NCBI GenBank assembly: GCA_037953625.1
Contig: CM075649.1
Coordinates: forward strand, 64,935,660 to 64,999,659
From: Crotalaria pallida
Lineage: Eukaryota; Streptophyta; Magnoliopsida; Fabales; Fabaceae
DNA: 64,000 nt
Reading direction: 5' to 3'
Made by a program: the position numbers and the translations under genes. The notes beneath the pieces are model-generated. The model was not told where the DNA came from, did not search any database, and worked only from the letters and a program-made list of their open reading frames with translations. The number at the start of each line of letters is the position of its first letter. The first letter of the stretch is position 1. Positions 10,857-21,000 of this stretch are shown here, piece after piece.

Positions 10857-12451
10857 TGAGGAAACCGCAATTGGTGGTTGGAGAGACAAAGGAACCCTAG
10901 GAAAACACCTAGAAGGGGGGGTTGAATAGGTGTTGAAGCTACCTTGAAAGATTTTCAAATGAAACAAATCGAAACAATTAAAACAAAAGATTTTTGCAAA
11001 TTCTACAGTACTTAATCGATTAACCTGAAATTTACTCGAGTAGTACTCGATTAAATTTGAACTTAATCGATTAGATATGACAGAAAACAGAAAAATCAAT
11101 TTTCATTCGAATACGAAAATCAATCAATTCACATGCAAGATCAGAGATTCAGCGGAAATGATTAACACCTATATTCTTATTGATTAACCTAGTTATGAAA
11201 ATGATTTTCCCTTTATCAATTTGAACAATTAAAGATTCAATTCAATCAATTATGAAAATCAATCTTTCTAGGTTTTCAACCAAGAATGCAATCAAATGAC
11301 TTGAATATAAAGAGTAAGGGTTTAGAGATACGACACAGTGATTTATCCTGGTTCACTTTCATCCGCTTGAAAGCTACATCCAGTCCCCTCTTCAACCAAG
11401 AGAGATTCTTCACTATGAGGAATTAGAGTTCTCAAATTACAAGTGATTGCCTCACAAGACTTCCTTCTTGCTAGCCTACAAGAGATAACCGACACCCTTG
11501 CCTTGTAATCCTATTGATCTTCTCTCTAATCTAACCTCTACCCCTTGTTGATAATCGACACAACAAGTCTTCAATTGCTTGATGATAATCCACACACCAA
11601 GGCTTCTCCTTGCTTGATTCACAACCAAGACTTCTTCTTCTTCTTCAATAAGAATGCACTTGCTTGATGATAATCGACACACCAAGGCTTCTTGTTTGTT
11701 GTAGTGGCTTGCCTTCTTGCAAAGATTACAACACAATAGAAAACACAAAACAATCCTATGAATCTCAATCAAGAGTTATGACAATTCACCATAAGAGATT
11801 CAAAGGTTCTTGATCAAAGAATATGAAAATATAAGAACTTTGATCTTTAGAAAATGAGAGAGAATAGAGTGGCTTGATTCTTTGTAAAACTTGTATGAAA
11901 ATGATTCTAATTGATCACAAATAATAGGAAAAGGTTTATATAGAATACCCAAAAGTTGTAGCACTTGAAAACTGATTTTGAGAAGTGAAAATCGTATTTT
12001 AAAAAGTTAGTTCAGCAGTACTTAATCGATTAAGCAAGTCGTGTACTCGAGTAGTACTCGATTAAGTTAATCACTTAATCGATTAAGTTGGTACTGCACA
12101 TGTTCAAAACTTGTTTTCTCAAAATCCAACCTTTCCATTAAAACCTTTAAGCCACCTATTGATTCTAGATTATGTGAAAACTCAAATTATGATTTAATCA
12201 TGACTTATGAATGAGATTCACTACCCTCTATAATAATCTACCCAAATAAAAAACCTATGAAGCTTGAGAGGCAAAAGATAAAAGAAATACAAATACACTC
12301 AAACTTAGGTCTTCATGAGCATGCTTTCTCTCTTCTTCATTTGATGTTTGTTGTTGCTTGTTGAGCTTGAAACTTGATCAACACTTGTAGCTTGTTCAAA
12401 AAACACTTTGTCATTATCAAAACATTCATCATGTTCATCATGGAACTAACA
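10857..12451 (-). repeat. 3' LTR of the gag-only copia element
   Basis: A 1595-bp LTR matching 14622-16216 at equal length. It contains TAATCGATTA at 11013, 11064, 12023 and 12076, with TACTCGAGTA at 11033 and 12044 and the hybrid TACTCGATTA at 11044 and 12055. Confidence 0.93.
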
Positions 12452-12466
12452 ATCTCCCCCTTTTTG
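12452..12466 (-). other. Polypurine tract of the gag-only copia element
   Basis: On the minus strand this reads CAAAAAGGGGGAGAT, directly before the LTR. Further G5 purine runs lie at about 12595, 12700 and 12745, as in the SIRE-type element at 50211-50522. Confidence 0.8.
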
Positions 12467-13013
12467 AAAATGACAACCCATGTTTTGAAATCGCTTGAAG
12501 TTGTTGATGCTTGAAACATTTGATCACTTGAGAAGACTCTTTCTCCTCCTCAATAAATGCTTTTGACATTTGAATCCAATTGATAGAAGCTTGATTCTCC
12601 CCCTATCTTCAACAACTTAGCTCAACCTACATAAAAACAACAAAACAACCTTTCTCCAAATATAATATCATATTTCTCCCATGTTTTAAAAACATACCAT
12701 TTCTCCCCCTTTGAGAAACATTTCATTTAATTCAAAACATCATATTTCTCCCCCTTTGGCATTATCAAAAAGTAATATATACCAACTGAAATATAACATC
12801 TAAGCCAAGGTAAGAAATCAATGATCATTTCTTCACAACATTGATACCAATTGAACAAATACAATAGAGCTATACTTTGAAATGTGATATCAATTTTAAG
12901 AGAATATAACAATGAAAAAATAATACCAATTGAGAACTAAAAAGATCATAATATCACTTAACAAAGAAGATATCAATTGTAAAGAAATATAACACCAAAG
13001 CATCATACTTTAA
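12467..13013. other. Non-coding 3' interior of the gag-only element, with PBS-like short repeats
   Basis: There is no gene. Several irregular copies of a GATACCAATTGA-type dodecamer occur (12843, 12922, 12969, 13023, weaker near 12777 and 12882), several of them followed or preceded by an AATATAACA block. In element orientation each resembles TCAATTGGTATC, the LTR-PBS junction sequence. Confidence 0.6.
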
Positions 13014-14549
13014 TCAACTCTCTGATACCAATTGAGGAAACCGCAATTTAATATCACAAATGGTGAAACTTGCAAGCTTATTTTTCAAAATAGCATTTTC
13101 ATCCTTGAGCAACTTGCAACTCTCACAATCAACCACAACATTCAATCTACTAGCACAATCACAAGAAGAACTAGCATATATAAGATCAAGAGTTTCATTT
13201 TCAAGATTAAGCTCATCAACTTGTTTTTGAAGTTCTAAAATCTCTTTTTGATGTTTCAAAATGAGCTTCTTTCTTTCAATGTTTTTCAAAGCTAGTTTTT
13301 CAAGTTGTTCATACATTTCTTCATAAGCATTATGTAACAATTCATATTTAGAAGAAATTTCGGATTTAGATTCACTTACATTGCTATCCTCGCTTTGATA
13401 ACTTGATTCATCATTTGAACTTTGTTCTTCATCATCTACTAGAGTTATCAAGTTGAGACAAGCGGTTTCTTCATCATCCAATGAACTACTTGATGTGCTT
13501 TTCTTGTCATCTTCATCACTATCCCAAACTATGTATGCTCTTTTAGATTTAGAATTTTTCTTGTCTTTCTCCTTTTTCTTGAGATACCTAGAGCATGAAT
13601 ACTTGAGATGTCCCGGTTTTCCACATTCATGGCAAACTACACCTTCTTTTGAAGTTTTGGTCTTATAGTGTGGGGAATCCTTCTCTTTACTTTTGTCCTT
13701 GTTCAACCTTCCTTTTCTCCTTAGAAACTTGTCAAACTCTTTTAACAAAAATTTCATTTCTTTTTCATCAACATCGGAATCGGAATCTTCACTATCATCA
13801 TCATCGGAACTATCTTTCTTTTTATATGCACTTTTGACTCTAAGAGCAAGTCCTTTCCTTGATTTGTTCTTATCCGACTCTTCATTGATACTTAATCGTC
13901 CAAGCTCCATTTCATGTTCTTGAAGCTTTCCGAAAAGTGTTGCTAGATCCATAGCATCCAAATTCTTAGATTCAACAATAGCCGTTACTTTTGGTTGCCA
14001 ATTCCTGTCTAAACATCTCAACACTTTGTTAGAAAGTTCACCTTGAAGAAAAGTTTTACCAAGAGCAAGTAAATGATTTATAATATGAGTAAAACGCTTT
14101 TGCATATCATTTATAGATTCATTTGGAAGCATATGAAACAATTCATAATCATGCATTAAAGCATTCAATCTAGCTCTCCTAACCTCACTAGTTCCTTCAT
14201 GAGTCACTTGTAAAGTGTCCCACATTTCCTTAGCACTAGAACATTGAGAAACTCTAAAGAACTCGTCATAGGATAAAGCGGAGGTAATGATATTCTTTGC
14301 TTTATAATCATATTGTACTTTCTTTCTATCATCATCCTTCCAGTTATCCTCGGGGATCAATTGTTCTACACCTTCAACTAAACTAGAGGGAATATGAGGA
14401 CCTTTTTCAACTACTTTCCAAATGTCACTATCTATGGCTTGGATAAAGATTTTCATTCTAACTTTCCAATATGCATAGCCTTCTCCGGCAAATAATGGAG
14501 GACGACTTATTGAATAACCTTCACCACCAAAGGGATTCATGGAACCCAT
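13014..14549 (-). CDS. Copia gag (SIRE-type) of the gag-only element
   Basis: Encodes the capsid/nucleocapsid protein that packages the element RNA. The 511-residue frame is intact. It starts with MGSMNPFGGEGY, 72 bp inside the LTR. A Retrotran_gag_2/UBN2-type capsid region spans about residues 15-230 (YAYWKVRMKIF, EMWDTLQVTHEGT, LRCLDRNWQPKVTAI). Acidic Ser/Asp-rich and Lys-rich stretches follow, then one CCHC zinc knuckle (CHECGKPGHLKYSC, near residues 305-320), and a long coiled coil to the end. The last residues KLRFPQLVSES are translated from a stray piece of LTR end plus PBS (13020-13048), so the natural C-terminus and all of pol have been lost. The homologous SIRE gag continues to a second knuckle. 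Confidence 0.88.
   Translation of the reverse strand: MGSMNPFGGEGYSISRPPLFAGEGYAYWKVRMKIFIQAIDSDIWKVVEKGPHIPSSLVEGVEQLIPEDNWKDDDRKKVQYDYKAKNIITSALSYDEFFRVSQCSSAKEMWDTLQVTHEGTSEVRRARLNALMHDYELFHMLPNESINDMQKRFTHIINHLLALGKTFLQGELSNKVLRCLDRNWQPKVTAIVESKNLDAMDLATLFGKLQEHEMELGRLSINEESDKNKSRKGLALRVKSAYKKKDSSDDDDSEDSDSDVDEKEMKFLLKEFDKFLRRKGRLNKDKSKEKDSPHYKTKTSKEGVVCHECGKPGHLKYSCSRYLKKKEKDKKNSKSKRAYIVWDSDEDDKKSTSSSSLDDEETACLNLITLVDDEEQSSNDESSYQSEDSNVSESKSEISSKYELLHNAYEEMYEQLEKLALKNIERKKLILKHQKEILELQKQVDELNLENETLDLIYASSSCDCASRLNVVVDCESCKLLKDENAILKNKLASFTICDIKLRFPQLVSES
13020..13048 (-). repeat. Internal copy of LTR end plus PBS
   Basis: Twenty-nine bases here match, without mismatch, the junction of the 5' LTR with the PBS (14610-14638), yet they lie at the end of gag. 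They supply the last codons and precede the stop at 13014. This is best read as a recombination or template-switch scar from the loss of pol. Confidence 0.85.
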
Positions 14550-14607
14550 TGCGATTTTCTTAAAGGATCTTTACGAAAAAGCTCTTATGCTCGTGTCTTT
14601 CGACCGA

Positions 14608-14619
14608 GCTCTGATACCA
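14608..14619 (-). other. Primer-binding site (initiator tRNA-Met type) of the gag-only element
   Basis: The minus strand reads TGGTATCAGAGC, two bases inside the 5' LTR. This is the classical plant copia PBS complementary to the 3' end of initiator tRNA-Met. Confidence 0.92.
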
Positions 14620-14621
14620 AT

Positions 14622-16216
14622 TGAGGAAACCGCAATTGGTGGTTGGAGAGACAAAGGAACCCTAGGAAAACACCTAGAAGGGGGGGTTGAATAGGTGTTG
14701 AAGCTACCTTGAAAGATTTTCAAATGAAACAAATCGAAACAATTAAAACAAAAGATTTTTGCAAATTCTACAGCACTTAATCGATTAACCTGAAATTTAC
14801 TCGAGTAGTACTCGATTAAATTTGAACTTAATCGATTAGATATGACAGAAAACAGAAAAATCAATTTTCATTCGAATACGAAAATCAATCAATTCACATG
14901 CAAGATCAGAGATTCAGCGGAAATGATTAACACCTATATTCTTATTGATTAACCTAGTTATGAAAATGATTTTCCCTTTATCAATTTGAACAATTAAAGA
15001 TTCAATTCAATCAATTATGAAAATCAATCTTTCTAGGTTTTCAACCAAGAACGCAATCAAATGACTTGAATATAAAGAGTAAGGGTTTAGAGATACGACA
15101 CAGTGATTTATCCTGGTTCACTTTCATCCGCTTGAAAGCTACATCCAGTCCCCTCTTCAACCAAGAGAGATTCTTCACTATGAGGAATTAGAGTTCTCAA
15201 ATTACAAGTGATTGCCTCACAAGACTTCCTTCTTGCTAGCCTACAAGAGATAACCGACACCCTTGCCTTGTAATCCTATTGATCTTCTCTCTAATCTAAC
15301 CTCTACCCCTTGTTGATAATCGACACAACAAGTCTTCAATTGCTTGATGATAATCCACACACCAAGGCTTCTCCTTGCTTGATTCACAACCAAGACTTCT
15401 TCTTCTTCTTCAATAAGAATGCACTTGCTTGATGATAATCGACACACCAAGGCTTCTTGTTTGTTGTAGTGGCTTGCCTTCTTTCAAAGATTACAACACA
15501 ATAGAAAACACAAAACAATCCTATGAATCTCAATCAAGAGTTATGACAATTCACCATAAGAGATTCAAAGGTTCTTGATCAAAGAATATGAAAATATAAG
15601 AACTTTGATCTTTAGAAAATGAGAGAGAATAGAGTGGCTTGATTCTTTGTAAAACTTGTATGAAAATGATTCTAATTGATCACAAATAATAGGAAAAGGT
15701 TTATATAGAATACCCAAAAGTTGTAGCACTTGAAAACTGATTTTGAGAAGTGAAAATCGTATTTTAAAAAATCAGTTCAGCAGTACTTAATCGATTAAGC
15801 AAGTCGTGTACTCGAGTAGTACTCGATTAAGTTAATCACTTAATCGATTAAGTTGGTACTGCACATGTTCAAAACTTGTTTTCTCAAAATCCAACCTTTC
15901 CTTTAAAACTTTTAAGCCACCTATTGATTCTAGATTAAGTGAAAACTCAAATTATGATTTAATCATGACTTATGAATGAGATTCACTACCCTCTATAATA
16001 ATCTACCCAAATAAAAAACCTATGAAGCTTGAGAGGCAAAAGATAAAAGAAATACAAATACACTCAAACTTAGGTCTTCATGAGCATGCTTTCTCTCTTC
16101 TTCATTTGATGTTTGTTGTTGCTTGTTGAGCTTGAAACTTGATCAACACTTGTAGCTTGTTCAAAAAACACTTTGTCATTATCAAAACATTCATCATGTT
16201 CATCATGGAACTAACA
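14622..16216 (-). repeat. 5' LTR of the gag-only copia element
   Basis: A 1595-bp LTR, the pair of 10857-12451. Palindrome copies are at 14778, 14829, 15788 and 15841. It contains the element's putative promoter. Confidence 0.93.
15699..15708 (-). promoter_or_regulatory. TATA box in the 5' LTR of the gag-only element
   Basis: The minus strand reads CTATATAAAC, a strong plant TATA box, with a matching copy at 11934-11943 in the other LTR. The palindrome cluster at 15788-15850 lies about 80-150 bp upstream of it, in U3. Confidence 0.65.
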
Positions 16217-16221
16217 ACATC

Positions 16222-16824
16222 AAGGTCTGCCAAATTAACGTTACCTTTGCCAAGGGAAATTCTTTCTAAACGATCCTGGTCCTTGTTTTTAACCTTGCCC
16301 AAACTTGCATTATAGCATTTTCGAGCTGCCTCCTGCTCGGCTTTGACCGTAACCACCTTGTCATCCGTTCCGACGAACTTCATAGCCAAATGTACCGTTG
16401 AAACTACTGCACCAAACGCTTGTAAGGAAGTTCTTCCGAGGATGGCGTTGTAGGAAGCTGGGCAATCGACTACCAAAAATTTAATTATTTCAGTTCGGGC
16501 CGACGGCTGTTGACCGAGGGTGACAGGAAGTTGAATGCACCCCTTCGGTTCGATGGCGTCTCCAGTGAAACCGATCAACTCACCTTCGAACGCAGTGAGA
16601 TTGCATTCCCTAAGTTTTAAGGCTTTGAACAAAGGGAAGAACATGATGTCCGCCGAGCTCCCTTGATCGATAAAGACGCGTTTTACTTCATAATTATCGA
16701 TAAGGGCTGTGATGACCATGGGATCGTTGCGACCTGGGAGGATCCCGTCCAAATCGTCATCATTGAAGATAATGGGAACATTTTTCGTTGATCTTTTGGA
16801 GATTGGTTTTTGGCTTACGGCCAA
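16222..16824 (-). pseudogene. Tat protease region (gag-pol), frame-shifted from gag and interrupted by the copia insertion
   Basis: Contains the retroviral-type aspartic protease. VFIDQGSSADIMFF carries Asp-Gln-Gly where the active site is usually Asp-x-Gly-Ser/Thr-Ser, and YNAILGRTSLQAF is the conserved second block. Residues encoded below 16217 come from the inserted copia LTR. Relative to gag the frame changes near a run of six A (minus strand, 16855-16860). The start at MAVSQKPISKRS is only the first Met, because the frame already reads family-like residues (KRYINQIL) upstream. Whether the shift is a one-base mutation or programmed slippage cannot be told from one copy. Confidence 0.82.
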
Positions 16825-18791
16825 GATTTGGTTGATGTATCTCTTTCTGTTAGCTTTTTTCTCCCCCCGTCAAACCCACCGGCTATAGTATTCACTAAAA
16901 ATTCATTGTTTGTTGGGTTTGTGTCAATAACTAGGGCGGGCTCGGTTTTCTGTCTTCCCGCATTCCTATCGTCTGGTGATCTGCTTCTTTGGCGCTTAGA
17001 TTTTTCCGGTGAATGGGATCTGTTTCTGCCTCTTCGTCCTACCGCATCTCTGATGTATTGTTGTAGCTTTACATCTCTGATCATCTCTTCAATTAGATCC
17101 CTCAACCAAATACATTCATCAGTGGTATGTCCATACCCCTTGTGAAAATCGCAATATTTTGACCTATCAAGTTGTGCGCCCTTTCTTAAAGACGGAGGTC
17201 TTTGGGCAGAGCGTAAGTCGGTCTGCATCGTTTCCCGAAGGATTTGACTTCTAGGAACCGTCAGAGGAGTGTACTCCTGATACTTGTTCCTCGGAGGAGG
17301 CCTTCGGTCCCGATCGTTTCTGTCCTGTCTTCCAGCGAAACGTTCGTCACGTTTTTGTTTGTTCTGATTTTGAGGGTCGGTTCGCTGCCGATCTTCTCTG
17401 AATTTATGTCCTTTGTGGAATTCCTCCAAATTGATGAATTTATTTGACCTCTGTTTGAGCTCGGCCATATCTTTTGGAGGTTTTCCGATTAGCGATTTTC
17501 TGAAATCCCCAAGCCGCAATCCTTGTGTGAACAATAACACCGCGACACCAGGTTCCAGCCGAGGGACTGAACTAGCCTCAGTATGAAAGCGTGACAGATA
17601 ATCTTTCAAGGATTCATCATGCTTTTGGGTAACTGCCGCCAACGTGTGATCGGATTTTGGTTGGATACAACTGGCTGTATATCTATTTAAAAAGACACGC
17701 TTCATCTCCTCCCACGAATTAATAGAATTTGGAGGAAGAGACGAGTACCAGCGCAAAATCGAGGGCTCCAGGGTCATGGAAAAGGCTCGGCACTTCATCC
17801 GATCGCCGCCGCCGTAATAATTCATCGCACCCTCGTAAGAAACTATGTGGTCAACTGGGTCGGTTAGGCCATTGTAGTGTGGAACGTTAGATGGGCCTAA
17901 GTACCCTTGAGGGGTTTCAAAATCCATGATGTACGGGGTAAAAGGATGACCAGGGTGAAAATCACCCTGACCGTGGTCTGTGACTGGGTTATTATGAAAG
18001 TTTTGGGGTGGAGGGAGTTGCATCACGGGAATAGGTTGTGGTTCTAAAGGTTGGGGTATTTGGTTATTGGCCTGTCGGACAGTAGGTTGGTTTTGAGTAA
18101 TTCTCGCCATTGCCTGCTGTTGGAGGTCGGCTATGGCTTGTCCTTGGCGCTCAATTAAAGCTGTTTGTCGATTGAGAATATTAATCATCTCTTGCTCGCG
18201 AACACGAGCAGATGCAGAGGTGGCATAGGATCTACTAGTGGAGTGGGCTCGTCGGGAGTTACTATGGGATGTTCTCCCTGGGTTTAATCTAGTACTAGGG
18301 GATACACTCACATGATCGGGGTTGGGTTGGACTGGCGGATTTGGAGTTCGGTGAATATTTCGCCCGTGGTGTGCTCGGGTTCCGGTAGTTCTGGCTGTAT
18401 TACGGGTAGTTGGGGCAGTGCTGCTTGAATCGCCATGAGTGGAGGGGGGTGGTGTAGGAGGAGGTGGGGGTGGTGGCGGAGGAAGTAAATTCCGTAGGGT
18501 TTGGAGTGGTAGGGGATTTGTCCCGATTCTATGCTGAGAAGATTGTGGTGGTTGAGAGTTGGCAGGGTGGTTTTGGCTTTGTGAATTATGAGGAGGATGC
18601 GAATTATTCCTAGTTCCAGAGTGAGATGTACGGGGTGGCTCCGAATTAGTTTCACGATTTTGATTAAGAATATCTCGCAGGTCACCAACAGGTTGTGGCT
18701 GTTGATCATTATTGTTTACGTTTCTGGGCCTGCCACGAGTGCGGTCAATGCGATCACGGAGATCACCAACTTGGCTCCTTGTAGTGACCAT
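16815..18791 (-). CDS. Tat gag polyprotein
   Basis: Forms the virus-like particle. The 658-residue frame starts 49 bp inside the LTR at ATGGTCACTAC, a good plant start context, directly after the PBS. The N-terminal third is low complexity (Asn/Gln/Ser/His-rich, with a Pro run near residues 108-117). The retrotransposon gag domain follows (about 310-450: YNGLTDPVDHIVSYEGAM, RAFSMTLEPSILRWYSSLP, FLNRYTA). A basic Arg/Gln-rich segment comes next, then a single Cys-His motif (CDFHKGYGHTTDEC, about residue 565) of the form common in Tat gags. The frame ends at a TAA 40 bp past the A6 run, where the protease frame takes over. No internal stop. Confidence 0.9.
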   Translation of the reverse strand: MVTTRSQVGDLRDRIDRTRGRPRNVNNNDQQPQPVGDLRDILNQNRETNSEPPRTSHSGTRNNSHPPHNSQSQNHPANSQPPQSSQHRIGTNPLPLQTLRNLLPPPPPPPPPTPPPSTHGDSSSTAPTTRNTARTTGTRAHHGRNIHRTPNPPVQPNPDHVSVSPSTRLNPGRTSHSNSRRAHSTSRSYATSASARVREQEMINILNRQTALIERQGQAIADLQQQAMARITQNQPTVRQANNQIPQPLEPQPIPVMQLPPPQNFHNNPVTDHGQGDFHPGHPFTPYIMDFETPQGYLGPSNVPHYNGLTDPVDHIVSYEGAMNYYGGGDRMKCRAFSMTLEPSILRWYSSLPPNSINSWEEMKRVFLNRYTASCIQPKSDHTLAAVTQKHDESLKDYLSRFHTEASSVPRLEPGVAVLLFTQGLRLGDFRKSLIGKPPKDMAELKQRSNKFINLEEFHKGHKFREDRQRTDPQNQNKQKRDERFAGRQDRNDRDRRPPPRNKYQEYTPLTVPRSQILRETMQTDLRSAQRPPSLRKGAQLDRSKYCDFHKGYGHTTDECIWLRDLIEEMIRDVKLQQYIRDAVGRRGRNRSHSPEKSKRQRSRSPDDRNAGRQKTEPALVIDTNPTNNEFLVNTIAGGFDGGRKKLTERDTSTKSWP

Positions 18792-18819
18792 GGTGGTGGT
18801 GGGAATGATATATTATTCA

Positions 18820-18839
18820 GTTCCCACAGACGGAGCCAA
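18820..18839 (-). other. Primer-binding site of the Tat element
   Basis: The minus strand begins TTGGCTCCGTCTGTGGGAAC right after the 5' LTR. Tat-type elements usually begin their interior with a similar TGGCnCCG sequence. I could not name the priming tRNA. Confidence 0.6.
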
Positions 18840-19415
18840 TGTCGTGTCCTTAACCGAAATCAACCTTGAAACTATGAAAGAACTTCAGGAATGATCTCAA
18901 TCAAGATGTTAATGTAGGACTCTTTTAGGAATTCTGTATATCCAGTTGGGATAAACAGGTTCTCCCTAGTCAACAATGTGTGTGCTAGTGTCAACTTAGG
19001 AATGAGAAGACGTACCTTAGCCCCTATAGCATGGTAGTTCTTATAGGGGATTACCTGTGTGTGATGGGCCTTTCTGATAAGCTCGTGAAGAGGAAGAATT
19101 CAAGTAGGATTAGTAAAGGTTATGATAAGATCACCTTCGTAAATCCTGTAGGTGATAAATCTTTATCCGATATCATATTTATCTAACCAAGAGTCGTGGG
19201 AATCTAAGAGAAGTTGTTAAGCTTAATGAGACTGCAAATGATAGAGATAAGGATGGAAATCCTGTGTTCGGGATTAATCTCATAAGCGTGTAACATCTCC
19301 ATAGGCCCAGTTGCTCGGTGTAGCGTTCCGACCGTTGGCCTTGTTCCAGCGTCTAACTGGTCGGACCAAGGTGATTTTAGTCGGGTAACTTTCGGTGTAC
19401 TAAAGGTCCACTACA
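18840..19415 (-). repeat. 5' LTR of the Tat element
   Basis: A 576-bp direct repeat of 3086-3661, flanked on the right by the ATTCT target duplication (19416-19420). Confidence 0.93.
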
Positions 19416-19420
19416 ATTCT

Positions 19421-19716
19421 TACCTCACCGACGAGAATACGCTACCTTTAGTTGCCTCAAGCATTTTGAAGGCAGCCACCTTCATGATATCAGTGGTTAA
19501 GCAAATGTTAAAGCAAAAGTTGCAGTGGTAACTCATATCACGTAACCATGTTCAAGACGTGTATAAATATGTAGTAAAAAATACAAACCTAATAGTTGCG
19601 TATTAATGCAAATTACATATAATTTCAATAAAAAATAATAACATATGATTAATTTATTGAAGACGTTATAATTCAATGTATAAGACTCATGTGTTGACGT
19701 GTGCAGTGGTAAGACG
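19421..19716. other. Short unassigned AT-rich stretch
   Basis: Sequence between the Tat target duplication and a SIRE-like LTR fragment. No open frame or repeat recognised; it is presumably the DNA that lay beyond the LINE tail before the Tat insertion. Confidence 0.5.
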
Positions 19717-20888
19717 TGTTGGAAATCAAGCTAGCCCTAAAGGACGTAAAGAGTCAATGCTAGAAGACTTCTAGAAGAAGATAGAGTTTTGATGATAACA
19801 AACAAATTTAAAGTTGCATCAAGTTCAAGCATCAACTCTCAAGCAGTTCAAGGCTCAAGTTTCAAGCATCATGTTTTGTATAAGCCTTGCCCATAGGAAA
19901 TTTGTAAGGTAATGAAGTTTTATTACAAGTGTGTATTGGCCGAATGAGTTTTTCAAATAAAGGAGAAGAAAAAGAGTTTTAGTGAAAATAAGTTTTTTAA
20001 CCATAGTTTCTGTGGAAGTGCATGATGAAACAACTCTGGATGATTTTACCTAAGTCATGAAAATCTATTTTTACAAGTGCAAGAGAGGATAATCGATTAC
20101 CTTCTCAAAGTAATCGATTAATTTTGTTGCATCATAGAAAATCCAGAGTATGTGTAATCGATTATGTGAACTTGACTAATCCATTACTTTTTGAATGAGA
20201 GTAATCGATTACCTAGATCAAGTAATCGATTATCATTGTTGCATCATACATTTTCCAGAAGCAAAGTAATCGATTATTGTTCTGAGTAATCGATTACATG
20301 ATGTTGCATTCCACAAATTTCAGAGACTCAATAATCGATTATTAGATTAGTGGTAATCGATTATAAGAGTTGCATCATATATTAAACAGGAGTGAAGTAA
20401 TCGATTACTTGGTAAGATGTAATCGATTACTGGTTTTTCAAAAGGATTTCAAAGTTTCAATTTTAAAGGGGATAATCGATTACCTTCCCTGAAGTAATCA
20501 ATTACCTCAAGTTTTATTGAAAAACGTGTCAGAATCATTTTGATTTATTTCCAGATTTGTTTTTACCTGATTGATTCTGATTTATTTTCAAAATTCGAAA
20601 TTGATTTTATTTTTGAAAATATTCCTTTTTGATTTAAGATTCAAATCTTTTATTTTATTTCTTAAATCAATTTGATTTGTTTTTGATTTCAAAAATATTT
20701 TGTTGCTTCTTATTTTTCAAAATCAGATTTTTATTTTTAATAAGAAGAACACACTCCTACATTACTCTACAAACCGATAATCTGATAATCACGCTCTGAC
20801 TCTTTTCTCTTCTTCTCCAACTTCAAGCTTTTCAATGTTCATACTCATTTGAGAAGAAAACCTTGTTTTTAGATGATTTTCTGCAGGA
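19717..20888 (+). repeat. Decayed SIRE-like LTR fragment
   Basis: Begins TGTTGGAAATCAAGCTAG and follows the same order of blocks as the SIRE LTR at 25592: a TTTTGATGATAACA block, the palindrome array, then a TTTATTTCAAAATT-rich part. It is diverged throughout, and where the SIRE LTR has its TATA box this copy reads TTTTTACCTGATT, so the promoter is probably lost. It stops matching near 20880, before the LTR end, and no interior follows. Confidence 0.75.
20090..20504. repeat. Array of paired TAATCGATTA palindromes in the decayed LTR
   Basis: Exact copies start at 20090, 20111, 20155, 20202, 20223, 20267, 20287, 20332, 20354, 20398, 20420 and 20473, with one-base variants at 20178 and 20495. 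They form seven pairs with 20-23 bp between starts. Pair-to-pair periods are 65, 47, 65, 65, 66 and 75 bp, almost the same as in the SIRE LTR. Confidence 0.93.
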
Positions 20889-21000
20889 ATGCTAAGAATA
20901 TTATTCCTAAGCACTTCCCAAAGTTTCGCGACATTTCATCAAGCCGTTGATTTTATATTATTTTTTAACCGAAGTTGGGAATATGCGATAATCCAACTTC

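Larger units (their letters stand above)
10857..16216 (-). mobile_element. Gag-only (TR-GAG-like) Ty1/copia element, SIRE-related
   Basis: Two 1595-bp LTRs with TG...CA ends (TGAGGAAACC to AACTAACA in + orientation) enclose a 2170-bp interior, flanked by ACATC. The only gene is a copia gag; protease, integrase and RT are absent. It has a PBS matching initiator tRNA-Met and a purine tract, so it looks mobile in trans. Plant elements of this plan have been described as TR-GAG. Its gag resembles that of the SIRE element at 27390-47012, so a SIRE-type element is a likely helper (inference). About eight LTR differences in 1595 bp make it younger than the Tat host. Confidence 0.9.
3086..19415 (-). 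mobile_element. Complete Tat-lineage Ty3/gypsy retrotransposon with antisense extra gene
   Basis: Two 576-bp direct repeats with TG...CA ends (in + orientation TGTCGTGTCC to CCACTACA) bound the element, and both are flanked by ATTCT. In element order (minus strand) it has PBS, gag, protease, RT, RNase H, a second archaeal-type RNase H, integrase, then a convergent gene on the opposite strand, then PPT and 3' LTR. The duplicated RNase H, the Cys-His knuckle style of gag, and an extra ORF between pol and the 3' LTR are known hallmarks of the plant Tat lineage. The internal region is split by a gag-only copia element (10857-16216). About eight differences between the LTRs suggest a moderately young insertion. 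Confidence 0.93.

Noticed and set aside
10857..11099. Apparent N-terminal extension of the Tat RT frame
   Set aside because: These codons lie in the copia LTR; the identical peptide recurs at 14571-14864 in the other LTR.
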